Shown in pieces: positions 46,421 to 58,293 of a stretch of 64,000 nucleotides of DNA. The DNA lies in NCBI GenBank assembly GCA_035578155.1, contig JAPWDM010000046.1, forward strand, positions 1,953,472 through 2,017,471. The letters are read 5' to 3'. The notes below the pieces were generated by a model. It had not been told where the DNA came from, did no database searches, and worked only from the letters and a program-made list of their open reading frames with translations. The stretch comes from Brachynemurus nebulosus. Lineage: Eukaryota; Arthropoda; Insecta; Neuroptera; Myrmeleontidae. Position numbers and translations under genes: made by a program. The number at the start of each line of letters is the position of its first letter. Position 1 is the first letter of the stretch.

Positions 46421-47693
46421 ATTGAGATGCGATAAAAAATTAAATTTCAATTTTGTAATTTTTCGGAATCCTTTTATTGTAATTTTTATTTTCAAATTCA
46501 AACTTAATACAATATTATTTACTTGTATGAACCGTACGACCATAATCCACTTTTCAGTTCTTTCAAAAATTTTCAAAAATCTTTTTTATAATTTTTTTTT
46601 TATAATATTAATGTCCATTAGAGAGTAAATCAGTACTAATTACAGTATTATCGGTTTTTCCATTTTAATAGTCGGCATTTTAAAACGTTGATGTTCATAA
46701 TCTATAATGACGAAACATCCCACTAGCGCAGTATTTTGATAACTAATACACTTTATATATAGAATTTTTGACGTAGAACAACATTGTGTCATAGTTAGTT
46801 AGGTTTTACTTGACGGCGCACATACAGCGCCCATGACCATTAAAGTATCAATAAGGAGCACCCCTGCTAGGTTGTGCTATTCATTTTATGCAGAACATCG
46901 CCAAACATTGTTATCCTAAAACCTTTTTTTTTATTTAAACTGTTGTCCGTTTTCAATAGATATGACCTACTAAATAATTATTACCTGGTATTTAGTAGAA
47001 TTTATTTAAAAGAATCGAATTTGTTTTATCTCAGGATATTTTTAAAACTGTTCCATTGAAAAATAATCGAATCATTTAATATCTCCAGATATTTTTTTAA
47101 ATTCGAATGAAAAATAATCGAATGATTTTATTATATCTCGAGATATCTCAAGATATTTTAATAATCGAATGATCGATTAATTGTCATTTGATTATGCTCA
47201 TCGCTAATTAATATCTAATTCTGATTCAATATTGTGGCCTTGAAAAACATTAAACCTTAATAAAAAATTTTCTATTGCTGACCAATTAATGAAACCAATT
47301 GACCTTTTATGACCATTTTCTGACCTTTTGAATGATGTAATTGGTTTTTCGAAATTTCACAATTGGGGTGCTAAAATTTTTGAATGACTTTGAAATATTT
47401 AACCCTTAATAAAAAACTTTCTATTGCTGACCAATTAATGAAGCCAACTGACCTTTTATGACCATTTTCTGAGCTTTTAAATGATACAATTCGTCATTCA
47501 AAATTTCACATTTAGAGTGCTAAAATTTTTTGAATGACCTTGAAATATTTTAACCCTTAATAAAAAATTTCTATTGCTGACCAATTAATCAAACCAGTTG
47601 ACCTTTTATGACCATTTTCTGACCTTTTAAATCATGTAACTGGTCGATCGAAATTTCGCATTTGGGATGCTAGCATCACGGACCCGACTTAAA

Positions 47694-48372
47694 GCCTATC
47701 AATTAATGTTTAAATAAATCAGAATATACATATGACATATTTTACATGAGGATACATAAATTATGTACGTATTTCTTTTATTTAAAAAGTTGCATTATAA
47801 TGATATTATTTTTGTAAGTAAAAATTTTGAATTAAAATATCTAAAGGAAGGAACATACTGTATACACTACATTTTAGCCAAAAAAACTTGTGGTAAGGTA
47901 AACAAATAACGTTCCATCTCTTTCTCTGTATTCAGTTTGTGAAGGAACCTTATTGTGAAGCAGACGTGTAGTTATTTTCAGAAAATATTCTATTTTAGGC
48001 TTGGCCCGTTTCATATTAGTGTCGAAATTTTTGTAATTTTTAACATAACTATCAATAATTTTTATTTGTGACTTTTTCACAAACGGGAATTGCTGTATTT
48101 CTTTATAGAAGTAAATTGAGACGTTAAATGTCGAATATTTTTATACTCTTTGATAGCTAAATATTACATGTACTACCAGTAAAATCTAAAATTTATTTGT
48201 GTTTTCTCCCACGGTGTTTTTTTACAAAAGAATTAAGTAAACCTGTTCAAATAAAAACTATATTACTCATATGGTTCGGCTCCAATATAATATTCTCACT
48301 ACCTACAATCTACGTTTATTATTATTTATTCATTCATAATAATACATAAACTAACTTGCTTTTTCAACTGAA
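47694..48372. other. Unassigned AT-rich stretch
   Basis: No supportable feature. Confidence 0.35.
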
Positions 48373-48475
48373 AAAATTAGACTTATACAGCCTATACGAT
48401 AAGAACGGCGAGAGGCGAGAGTAGGGGCGCTATCCGTTTTCGGACTCGTAGAACACGATTCTGTTGAAAAAATGT

Positions 48476-48552
<77 letters not shown>

Positions 48553-49933
48553 CCGCTACCTTTTGACATGTGTAGGGCCCGCCTATAGAAGTTAAGAGCT
48601 GAAATTTGGTAAGTGGGCCTCATTCCGATGCACAACAATACTATCAAAGTGGGATCAAATTTTCCACAAATTTTGGATCCGACCCAACGTTCAAGGTGGT
48701 GGTGGGGGGCAACAAAACAATCAAACTTTTCCAAACCGGTTGGAAATTATGTTTCAGTCAATTATCTACCACATCTCCAAAATTCAGCTTCCTAGGATGA
48801 TTTGGAGGGAGTAGAGTGGGAAAAAATTATTTTGGCTGGATCTAACACACCCACAGCCCCCCAGAATTAACGTAGAGGATTGAAATTTGGCATGTTGATA
48901 GAGTTCACACCTAGGGTCTGCTTTTTGGAGGTTTTAATATTTTACCCCCACTATTTTTAAACAACAAGTTCATGCTTTTTCGACGTTTTCGAAGTTTGTA
49001 CCACTCGCACAGGTCACCCAAATAAACCTAGAGGGCTGAAATTTTGTATTCGGATTGAGTAAGTACTAAGGGGGTGCCTTTTGGTGGTCTCAACTTTCAA
49101 CCCTTACCCCCACCATTTTTATACCAAAAAGAACATGATTTTTCTTGTTTTTTAACAGTTTCGTTCGGATCAAAATCTCCCCAAATAAATCTAGAGGGCT
49201 GAAATTTTGTGTACAGGTTAAGTTAGTAGCTAGCCACTGCTTTTTGCAGGTTTCAAATTTTAACCCTTACCCCCACAATTTTTACGCCAATATTTCCTTA
49301 ATTTTTTTGCTTTCTTTCTAACACGTGTAGAGACTCTCCAAGGAAACCTAGAGGGCTGAAATTTTGTACGTGTATTGAGTTAGTATCCAGCTAGTGCCTT
49401 TGAGGGATTGCACATTACTTTTTCCCCCATTTCTCCCATTTTTACATCGGAATTCAATGGTATAGTATAAATGTGTCTTGAATACTTTATCTTATTTATT
49501 CTAATACAAGTAGGCGCATAGTAATTTTAAAAATTAAAAAAAAATGAACTTTCTTTTATAACAAATGCAATACATAAATATTAAGTAATTTAAAAATGTT
49601 ATTAAAGTCACTGTTTATTTATATAGTAGGAATTTTGGATTTTTATTTATGAAATAGAAATTTTGGATTTTTTTGGAAAGAAAAAATATGTTCATAAAGG
49701 CCTTCCAGTTTATTATTTAGGGTCCTTTTTTAATCTTTGCTGAGAGTCAGCCCTTAAAAACTTAAAACCTTTTTTTAAAGCCCCGATTAGCCGGACACTC
49801 AACATCAGTTTTGAAACCACCAAAGTGACAAATCACTTGTAGACTTTCAATCACACTTCGCTTGTAGACATTCAATACCGAAGATGAAGGGAAAAATTCG
49901 ACTTCCGTGATGGGGCCCCCGCTGCTCACGGCG
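48373..49933 (+). mobile_element. Repeat family B, copy B5
   Basis: Begins at AAAAAATTAGACTTATACAG (the first ~16 bp are lost), (TA)n at 48478-48550, CCCGCTACCTTTTGA block, GAGGGCTGAAATTTTG modules, hairpin CCGTGA...TCACGG (49905-49931), CG, T-run. The subterminal repeat is mutated (AAAATTCGACTT) and about 110 bp before the end is deleted relative to B3. Confidence 0.8.
48478..48550. repeat. (TA)n microsatellite in B5
   Basis: About 36 TA units at the family-specific position. Confidence 0.9.
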
Positions 49934-50135
49934 TTTTTTTTTTTTTTTAAATTGAATCAGACTTTTTATACACACATACATGACAATGTGTACTCGTACA
50001 TTAATATAGTATCAATAAAAAAAGTGAATTTATATAAGAATTGTTAATAAAATAAAGGAAAACACTATACAGAGTAAAAATCGCGTCTAAAAATGGTATA
50101 GGTTACCATACATGCGTGGTATCGGAAGTTGATAT

Positions 50136-51084
50136 CGGCGCACACTAGTTCGCTCCCGCGGTCAGAAAACCCTGAAGGGTCGTATACTAGTTCGCTCCCG
50201 TGACCGTATACTAGTTCGCTCCCGTGGTCAGAAAACCTTGAAGGGTAGTACGTATACTAGTTTGCTCCCGTAACTATATACACAAATTGAAGAGCAAAAC
50301 GAGAATGTTTTTATTTATGTTTTATAATTTAATATTAAATATGTTATAAATTTGTTGTAAATTTACATGACATACATTTTACAAAGTCGAATCTACTTAT
50401 TACATTTTGTTCCAATAACGAAATTTTCTCTTCTACAAATTCCTTAAGCAAATTAACTGCCTTGCGATACACTTTTTTCTGTTGATCAACACTGGGAATT
50501 TTAATATATGTATCAGTTTGAATATTTTGCAAATTTTCAATAAATTGAAATATATTTGGATGGTGACTGTAAAATAAAGAATTAAATTTTGAATGGAAAC
50601 TTTCGCATGAATTCGTAGTCCGTTCAAGAGATGAACTATTTTCGGCCCACATATCGGGTGGAAAATCTGAATCCTCGGTTGAATATTGTGAAAAAAATTT
50701 TTATTTTTTCAAATTTTCACTTAAATATAGAGAGATATTACTTTTCACAAACTAGTTTTCAAAACCAAATGAAATTTGAACTAACCTAAATAAAACACAA
50801 CACACTAAATGTCCATTATTAACTGTAATTTTGAACTTTTTAAAAATTCGAATTTTAAACAAATAAAATTTTAATTGTTAAGTTATTTAATTGTCATTTA
50901 GGTAATTAATTTTACCTGTCAGTAGATAACGAGTTGTGAACTAACCTACGACCCTTTTTCAAGATAAGATTAAAATTTGACCGCGGGAGCGAACTAGTAT
51001 ACATCCCGGGAGCGAACTAACCTATACGACCCTTTTTCAAGATGAGATTAAAATTTGACCGCGGGAGCGAACTTGTATGCATCC
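50136..51084. mobile_element. Mutator-like (Phantom-type) element, 949 bp, with multiplied inverted repeats
   Basis: GTTGATAT directly flanks both ends (50128-50135, 51085-51092), an 8-bp perfect duplication (MULEs usually make 8-11). The core terminal motif AGTTCGCTCCCGCGGTCA occurs at the left end, then again twice as ACTAGTTCGCTCCCGTG variants plus a TTTGCTCCCG variant (50150-50270). It is mirrored twice at the right (TGACCGCGGGAGCGAACT-type, ~50975 and 51055, plus CCCGGGAGCGAACTA at 51007). Between lies the end of a MULE transposase. Non-autonomous deletion derivative. Confidence 0.85.
50344..50700 (-). pseudogene. MULE (Phantom-like) transposase, C-terminal fragment
   Basis: The open frame continues upstream of its first Met: SQYSTEDSDFPPDMWAENSS precedes SLERTTNSCESFHSKFNSLF, then YSHHPNIFQFIENLQNIQTD and TYIKI. 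FPP.MWA...RTTN.CESFHSK.N.......PNI..F is the standard C-terminal block of animal MULE transposases with FLYWCH-type relatives. The DDE catalytic domain and N-terminal finger are missing, leaving ~120 residues. There is no stop inside the fragment, so the deletion is young. It cannot act on its own. Confidence 0.75.
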
Positions 51085-51092
51085 GTTGATAT

Positions 51093-51728
51093 GGGTCTAT
51101 CTACTGTGTAGTTCTCTCATAAATAAACTATAATTTGTAAAAAAATAGAAAAAAACGAGGATTTTTGCACACATGTGCAATAATTAGTCATTTTGTGAGA
51201 TTGTAAGCGACATTTGTCCGAAAATTATTTCGTAGAAAATTGAATCAAATGTTACAAATTGTTATCAATATTTATCAATACATATTTATTTTTTTGTTTA
51301 ATAAAATAATTACAATACCTTATTGCAATACTTCATTTTATCAACCATTATTATTATTGTAGTTAGGTATACATAGGTATACGTAGAGTTGGCAATCAGT
51401 TAATTTAATAAAATAAATGTGAACCTTTTAATGTTCTAAATAATAAGTGGACTACTACGACTATGAAATTCTATTCAGAGCATGGATAAAGATTAAAAAA
51501 AAAAATAAGTATGAAATATATATTGTAATAATTATATCAATTGTATGTACTGTATTTGTTTATTTACATTAAACGCATGGCTTAAAAATTTCATGTTTTA
51601 TGTTAACTTCAAGAAAAACATTTCATTTTTCATACTTGATTGACAATTTTTAATGATAGTAACTCATGAGTGAATTTTCAGTGAACTATTGTATTGACTT
51701 ATTTTTAATCGTTTAAGTGTATTCTGCA
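51093..51728. other. Unassigned AT-rich stretch
   Basis: No supportable feature. Confidence 0.35.
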
Positions 51729-52185
51729 CTAGTTGTACCCGCGACGTCATTCGCGCAACGCTTTGTTATAAAATGAATAAGAGGTATATAAGTGTAATAA
51801 TTATGCAGAACTTGCATCGAACAATAATTTTTGTGTAATGCATCCAAATCGTTTTTATTTTCCCGAAAGAAGGAGACATTTTACCGTAATAAAAAGTATC
51901 CTATATGTTGACCCTGGTAGCAAGTTATCATCACACCAAATTTCATAAAAATCCGTTCAATAGTTTTTGCTTAATGTGTGCACATGCTCAAAGTGGTTTT
52001 TCTATTTTCCTGTGGGAATGAGACATTTTACCGGAGTAAAAATTATCTTTGATGTTGACCCAGGTAATAAGTTATCATCATACCAAATTTTATTAAAATT
52101 CGCCCAGTAGTTTTTGTGTGATGCGTGAACAGACCGACAGACAGACAGACAAAAATTTTAAAAATCGCTGTTTTGATCGCTACTA

Positions 52186-53084
52186 GGGTGTTTGAAAAGT
52201 TCGCGGCCTGACACATAGATGGCGTCACAGGTATCGAATCCATGTCATTCTCGACAAGTGCTAACCTTCAAAAGACCACATATTAATTTTCATAAACATC
52301 TGTCAATCAGTTTGGTTTTTACAGCTGTATAAAGTGCATCACCGGCCGATTGTTGCGATTTTGGACGCTTTGGTGCACTTCTACCCTTTGGAATCCATTG
52401 TTTTTAGAGGAAAAACGCCAAAAGAAACGAAAGAAAGGCTTGACAAATATTTTGGTGAATCTGCTCCATCGAATGTAATGGTTAATAAGTGGATGCAACA
52501 ATTTCATATGGATCATATGGACACGACTGATGCACCACGCTCGGGAAAGCCGTCAGATGTGACTACACCGGAAATGATCGAAAAAATCGAATTGCTTGTG
52601 ATCGGTGATCGAAAACTAAAAGTTCGGGAGATAGCTAATATCGCAAAAATATCATGTGAACGTGTATGATTTTACACCATCATTTGAACATGAGAAAGCT
52701 GTGCGCGCGTTGGGTGCCGCGTGTGTTGACTGTTTCGCAAAAACTCGAACGAATTACTGTTGCTGAGCAGAACTTAGGCATCATGCGACGTAATGGAACT
52801 GAATTCTTTCGTCGATTCTTGATGAAACATGGATACATCATTATTCCCCGAGATGTCGCAACAGTCAAAACAATGGATTCCAAAGGGTGAAAATGCACCA
52901 AATCGTCCAAAATCGCAACAATCGGCCGGTGATACACTTTATACAGCTATAAAAACAAACTGATTGACAGATGTTTATGAAAATTAATATGTGGTCATTT
53001 GAAGGTTGGCACTTCTCAAGAATGATATGGATTCGATACCTGTGACACCATCTATGTGTCAGGTCGCGAACTTTTCAAACACCT
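52186..53084. mobile_element. Mariner snapback element (899 bp, 219-bp inverted arms)
   Basis: Ends GGGTGTTTGAAAAGTTCGCG (52186) and its inverse (to 53084), flanked by TA (52184-52185, 53085-53086). It inserted into the tail of repeat H, whose empty site is seen at ~19745. The arms (52186-52404, 52867-53084) are ~95% complementary and far longer than the usual ~30-bp mariner repeats. They include transposase codons: the left arm is antisense to WIPKGENAPN in the right arm. Confidence 0.88.
52405..52930 (+). pseudogene. Mariner transposase, broken N-terminal two thirds
   Basis: In order: RGKTPKETKERLDKYFGESA (52410+), DAPRSGKPSDVTTPEMIEKI, DRKLKVREIANIAKISCERV, then after a one-base loss (~52663) MILHHHLNMRKLCARWVPR, LTVSQKLERITVAEQNLG and NGTEFFRRF. 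DETWIHHYSP (first catalytic Asp) appears only in a shifted frame (~52820-52850), and SQQSKQWIPKGENAPNRPKS, QQSAG in another (52857-52930). The remainder, with the second and third catalytic Asp of DD34D, is replaced by the inverted arm. Known family: mariner (irritans/mauritiana-like type not resolved). Non-functional. Confidence 0.85.
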
Positions 53085-53127
53085 TAGTACATCGATTACT
53101 ATTTACAATTCCAGTACAATTTTCAAA

Positions 53128-53167
53128 ATACCTCTGTCGCAGCATCTGCGTAACATAGCAAATTTCC
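53128..53167 (-). repeat. Isolated family A 3' terminus
   Basis: AATACCTCTGTCGCAGCATC, TGCGTAACATAGCAAATTTC is the family A 3' end on the minus strand, immediately after repeat H copy 2. Only the terminal 40 bp are recognisable. Confidence 0.6.
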
Positions 53168-54382
53168 CAAAATCAATTTAATACGTTTCAAAAAAAAAAA
53201 AAATTTAAAATGCTACGAAATGATAGTCAATAATACTGCTTTCTAAGTCCATTTTTCAATCACACACATCACTTCTATTACCTAACATTCAACTTTTTGA
53301 AGTTTACCGCTTTCGATGGGAAATATAATTACATACTAAAAAACATTATTTTTAACAAAAATGTTACTTAAAAATGTTAACACAACACAAGTCAAACGAA
53401 TATGTTAGCGAACAATGTTAGCACATTGTATTAGCTAACAATGTTCGCCTCAGTGTGTAGCCGGGATATAAGCAAGAATATTTGTAACAAGTATTTGAAA
53501 ACCCTGTTTTGAGAAATGGAGAAAATTCATAAACGAAAATACTACTCAATAAAATATTTCTTGCTTACATTTAATATTAAAATTAGCACTTAATTTATTA
53601 ATAAGGTACCATCACAGTGTAGAATTTTGAAAAATTTTTTTCTTTTTTTAGTCTTATTTTGAAGTACATACAGAAGTAGAAATGCATGTTCTCTCAAAAT
53701 TTTAAATTAAAATTCGAATTATTTCGCTATTACCACGGATCAATGAATTCAGTCTAAAAACAAAATTCTGTGGATCGATTGCCGCCTTTTGGCTAGATGT
53801 TACACCGCTTTACATTCAGTCTTTCCACAACCGGTGAACGTATAAGATCAGTTGTTATCACCACAATATCATATTATTGCTGAAACAATGATTTGAGACA
53901 ATTTCGAGATCAAATTGCAACCAAATTTTCCAAAATGGGAAAGTAATATAAAGTAGAAAGAATGGTCTTCACTAAATGAAATTTTGTATCGTGGGGTACC
54001 TCTGTGTCAAAAAAATGTTCCCCAAAAATTCTGGTTCAAATTATAAGGAGAAATGGATAAAATTTTTATTTTTTGAGGCAATATTTGTAGCAAAGTTATT
54101 TTTATCTAATTTTTAGCGAACACAAATGTTAATTAACCCTTTTAAACAAACCATATGGTAAAATTTTTTTGTCTCAAAATGCCGGAATTTTTACTGCCAA
54201 GTGATAAGTACAATAGATAAGGCTACAAAAAAAAGAAAAAGAAAAAAATCAAATATTCCAACATTAAAAAAGTGAACCCTAGGAATTTACAAAAAAAAAA
54301 TTATACTAAACTATGTTGATAAAATTGAACATTATTTAGAATTATACCATATTGTCACAGATGGCGGCACCTGTACCAGTGA
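53168..54382. other. Unassigned stretch with one hairpin
   Basis: 53408-53448 pairs GCGAACAATGTTAGC with GCTAACAATGTTCGC (one offset). Otherwise AT-rich, no supportable gene. Confidence 0.4.

Positions 54383-54466
<84 letters not shown>
54383..54466. repeat. (TA)n microsatellite not in family A or B
   Basis: TA array with one TG interruption, flanked by inverted words AGATGGCGGC (left) and GCCGCCATATT (right). It may mark another TA-bearing repeat family. Confidence 0.8.
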
Positions 54467-54468
<2 letters not shown>

Positions 54469-55261
54469 CAGCATTTTGAGCCGCCATATTGCAGGACGAG
54501 TTAACTCGTCTTAATCATTTAAAGAGTTAAGTCAGAGGAATTCTGATATTATGTGAAAAATATGTTTATTATCCAAGAAAAAATTCAACAAAATTCCTCG
54601 TTTCTCACTGGTGACATGGTTACGTATTTATGTATTATGTACATATGTATTCTAACAAATATTATAATTGCGAAAGTAAGTTTGTTTGTTTGACTGGCTC
54701 GGGTACGCACAATCGAGCGTGATTGTGGATAGTCTGGGAAGTTTTCGCAGAGCTTACTCAAGGTGTTGGTGAGTCAAAAGTGTGCAGTGGAAGGCGTTTA
54801 GGTGTGTGAATTCACCCCAAGACCAAATTTAACCCCTAATGCTATGAAAACAAGTTTTTAAATTACAAACGATGATTTTCCGAACAGCAATTTGACAATT
54901 TATTAAAATACAAATTGTTATGTGGTGTTACCACGAATTTTTATAAGTTTACAATAGAATATAAAAAAAAGGGTTTTACAAATGTACTTTCGAACAGCGC
55001 GGTTGCAAATTTACACTCAAGGTAATGAAGGCGAGCGCCTACAAATGTGCAACCTGAAAGTTAATTGATAACAATAAGATTATGCTTAAAACTAAATAAC
55101 TTGTAAAATTACAACCGAAAATAGTGACTAGAATTATATAGGTATGTATTTCCCTTTTATTAATTCCCAGTTTTTCAATAAATTAGTTTCTTAATGTGTA
55201 CATTTGTTCATTATAATTTTCTAATAACCTAATACGCGATTTCAAAAATTTATTACAAAAC
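54467..55261. other. Unassigned stretch, partly repeat-derived
   Basis: TTGCGAAAGTAAGTTTGTTTGTTTG near 54667 resembles a common insect repeat start. No gene supportable. Confidence 0.35.
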
Positions 55262-56256
55262 TAGCTGACCCAGCCACGCGTTGTTGTGGCTCAGTAGTTA
55301 TAATTGATTGAATTAATTTTTTCTTATTATTTTGATACAATCAAATCAATATTTACTAGTAAAGCCGAAAATAGTTTAGCCAATTTTAAATCATATGGAA
55401 TTGAGAATAGGCGCGAGAATAAGGTGCTTCGCTTCGCTTGCTAAACAGTTCAAAATTCTATAAAAGGTTAATTCCATGTAATACCTCGCTCCGCTCGCCA
55501 TACGACTCGAAAGTAACCATTAATATATCTAATTTTCACAGTCTAGAATTTTTTCATAGATTCCCATATTGATGGTTTTAGATACACTGCACAATTAGAA
55601 CACAATACACACTATAATAATAATAGTATATTGTACAATAAGTGGAAAAGCGGCCTTTTTCTCATGTATTTTACACTATATTTTTTTTAAGAAAACATTT
55701 TTTCGTAAAATTTACATTAAATTTAAATAAATAGTAAAATTTTTATTAATTTATGTCAGTTGTAAAAGATGTTCAAATTTTTGTCAATGCATACTTTGAA
55801 ACTAGGGAAACAAAAATCAATAGCAAACATACGTATGTATATTTTCAGATTTATATAAATTTTAAGTACAAAATAGTATATTGTTATTAAATTAAAGAAA
55901 CTAATTTTTTTATTATATTAACCCGTGGGAAATCATTTCGGACGCTATTTGCACACGGTGTGGGCAATTGTTAATTTTTACATATAGTTAGCCGTGCGCA
56001 AAATGTTACTTTTAATAGTAGGAGTAGAAAAAAGTCATTAATATCGTAAACATAAACAAAAATTACGTGTAATAGATAAATATTTAATTTGCAAAAAAGA
56101 AATATTAAGGTCAATAATTGAGATAAAAACTACCCTGTATTTTAAGTTGGACCAAATTACAATTAGTTACCAAATTTGATCAAAATCGGTTCAGTAGTTT
56201 CGGAATTTATCTCAGACATACATCGTGACATGAGATTTTTATATATATAAGATAAG
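55262..56256 (+). repeat. Modular repeat with ACTAGCTGACCC head and ATATATAAGATA tail
   Basis: Head ACTAGCTGACCCAGCCACGC, terminal module CAAATTTGATCAAAATCGGT then TCAGTAGTTT, end TTTTTATATATATAAGATA. This is the same class as 6705, 19202 and 51729 and is very common in insects. It contains a family L copy at 55626-55890. No coding. Confidence 0.6.
55626..55890 (+). repeat. Repeat family L, copy 2 (decayed)
   Basis: AGTATATTGTACAATAAGTG, then TTTTCTCATGTATTTTACAC, then CATACTTTGAAACTAGGGAA and ACATACGTATGTATATTTTC, co-linear with 6402-6680. The hairpin loop is deleted. Confidence 0.7.
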
Positions 56257-56307
56257 CATATCGCAAAAAGGTCGGTCTATTTGCGCGCATGTAATTTCCG
56301 CACATTT

Positions 56308-56429
56308 TAGCGAATTTCGAAACCTCGAAATTCAGCTATTACAGCAGGTGTCACGGCAGAACCTGAGGTCCAAACTATAACAGAAATATGTTTTGAGGTC
56401 CCTAGAATACGAAAATGATATTCACTAAA

Positions 56430-56503
<74 letters not shown>

Positions 56504-56516
56504 TTTAGTGAATATT
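56308..56516 (+). mobile_element. Repeat family A, copy A3, 5' end with palindromic TA core
   Basis: TAGCGAATTTCGAAACCTCG, CAGCTATTACAGCAGGTGTC, TTTTGAGGTCCCTAGAATAC, ATATTCACTAAAATTT, (TA)n (56433-56500), then the inverse AAATTTTAGTGAATAT. The rest of the element is missing, and the array is the dyad of a short palindrome. Confidence 0.8.
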
Positions 56517-56911
56517 TTAATTTAATGCCGAAAATCCGGTTCCGCGCGCCAGTTTTAACACAGACATAGCGACGCTGAAAACAGCATACCACCGATAATA
56601 ATTTTTTTTATAGTACTCAACGTTAATTTAAAAATTTAAAAAAAATTATGCTTTATTCAAAACACTTCAAAGAGTAAGATCCCGTTAGAGAAAAATTTTT
56701 ACCCTAATTTTTCATCAAGTTTTGCAATTATTAACCAATAAATAACTTACGGATCTCTGCTTTCACAAACAGTTACGTAAAATTTTAAATAATTTCATTA
56801 AAAATTTTTTGCCTCGTGGAGCCCTTCTCATATACATACTTAAGAATATTATGTGGTAAAAGTTTATAAAAGTTTTTTATTTTGTTTATTATAATTTCTT
56901 AAAGTTAAAAA

Positions 56912-57525
56912 TTTAAGAAATATGAAGGAAATAACAATAAAAAAATTTTTTTAGCAATTTTATAATTTTGACGTTTTTTTATCTACCCATGACAGTAAAT
57001 AACATTGGTTGCAATTTTTTTACGTCATTTGTTAATAAATTTTTTTATAAACAAATGGAAAAATTTAATAGTTAAAAAAATTTTTCTTACTTGTATGTTG
57101 TCATGAAAGATTAATAATTTTTAAACAAAAAATTTTTTTGATTGTGAAATTTTTTTTTAATATTTTAAAATTTTTTTTTTTTAGTTACCGTGTTGAGAAA
57201 TGCAAATAATGATTTTTAAGGAAAAAATTATCCCTTAACTAATTATTTTAACAATGGAAACATTAAAAAAAAATTTTAGACAATCAAAAAAATTTTCTAA
57301 AAAAAATTTTTTTGTTTAAAAATTATTATTCTTTTATGAACTTTGAATTTTTTTTAACTATTAAATTTCTCCAGTTGTTTATAAACAATTTTTTAACAAG
57401 TGACATAAAAAAATTGCAACCAATGTTATTTACTGTCATGGGTAGATAAAAAAACGTCAAAATTATAAAATTGCTAAAAAAAACAAATTTATTGTTATTT
57501 CCTTCATATTTCTTAAATTACTGTT
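56912..57525. mobile_element. Very AT-rich palindromic element, ~610 bp
   Basis: Arms 56912-57175 and 57245-57525 mirror each other: TTTAAGAAATATGAAGGAAA / TTTCCTTCATATTTCTTAAA, and CATGACAGTAAATAACATTG / CAATGTTATTTACTGTCATG. Arm pairing runs ~250 bp around a short centre near 57200. No ORF, no clear target duplication. Confidence 0.75.
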
Positions 57526-57539
57526 ATAACTTGTTAGCA

Positions 57540-57680
57540 AAATGCTGAATCGGAAATCAGTTTCTATTTTTAGCACACACGTTAAGACTTGTTATGAGAG
57601 CGCGTGATCGGAAATCTGCTTCTACTTTTATCATATAACAGTTGCTTTCAAACACCCACAATCGAGAAATCTGTTTCTAT
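57540..57680 (+). repeat. Degenerate tandem repeat, ~62-bp unit
   Basis: The word ATCGGAAATCWGYTTCTA recurs at ~57548 and ~57608, with a diverged third copy (TCGAGAAATCTGTTTCTA) at ~57663. Confidence 0.55.
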
Positions 57681-58290
57681 AACGCTCCCAGCTCTAGGTA
57701 TTTTTCCTTACTTTCATTCGTTATACAAAGTGTGCATTTAAACAAGCCGAAGTTAATGTATGCATGCTGTATCACTATAGAAAGCAAATTTAAAGTAGGC
57801 TCAGGGTGTACGTATGAATTTTGTCAACATGCATAGATAAAAATAAAAATAGAAATAATTTTATAACAAAAATAATTAAAAGAGATAAGTATTAAATAAT
57901 ATTATACCTATTTAAATAATATGTAAGTTTATTTAAGTATAATTTATTGATGCATTTATTAATCACCATAACGATCAGGGCCAGTTGTAAAATATTTATA
58001 AATAGTATTAGGATACTAACGCTGAGCTTCAACTTGGATCCACTGCTATTAATTTTGGTTACACATATTAATAATGCTATTATGCGGTTCACAAGCTATC
58101 AACATACTTTGAGAACTTTAAGTTGCTTTAAACATTAAATTTGTTAATATTTTGAATTGAGATGTCCAATTGAACATTTGAATTTTATCAGAAAAGTTTT
58201 ACAAATTAAGCTTATTTAGGTAGAAATGTCTTAGTAATTTATAATCTAATGTTGTTAGTAGTATAAACAACAAATTATAAAAATTTGTAG
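57681..58290. other. Unassigned AT-rich stretch
   Basis: No supportable feature. Confidence 0.35.
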
Positions 58291-58293
58291 CCC

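Larger units (their letters stand above)
45591..47685. mobile_element. Foldback element G with tandem-repeat arms (2.1 kb)
   Basis: The left end GGGCTCCGCGATGCTAGCA and the right end (GGGTCCGTGATGCTAGCA on minus) begin long inverted arms (45591-46235 and 47055-47685). They are flanked by a perfect 8-bp duplication GACTTAAA (45583-45590, 47686-47693; a ninth base G also fits). The arms consist of ~160-bp tandem units (CCAATTACATNATTYAAAAG, GGTCAGAAAATGRTCATAAA, TTGGTCAGCAATAGAAAATT), two on the left and three on the right. The centre holds AT-rich DNA with a CATTCGATTATTTTT minisatellite. No transposase. FB/Galileo-like or a hAT/MULE-class foldback by its duplication length. Confidence 0.8.
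51729..53127 (+). repeat. Modular repeat H, copy 2, split by a mariner
   Basis: Head CACTAGTTGTACCCGCGACG, two 147-bp-type units (CCAAATTTCATAAAAATCCG; CACATGCTCAAAGTGGTTTT), (GACA)n at ~52131-52152 and the start of the tail (CGCTGTTTTGATCGCTA). It resumes after the mariner as ACATCGATTACTATTTACAA then TTCCAGTACAATTTTC, matching 19745-19780 of copy 1. Confidence 0.8.

Noticed and set aside
46179..46628. 149-residue Ile/Phe/Ser-rich open frame
   Set aside because: It translates a TTCGATTATTTTT minisatellite in the centre of foldback G. No domain or start context.
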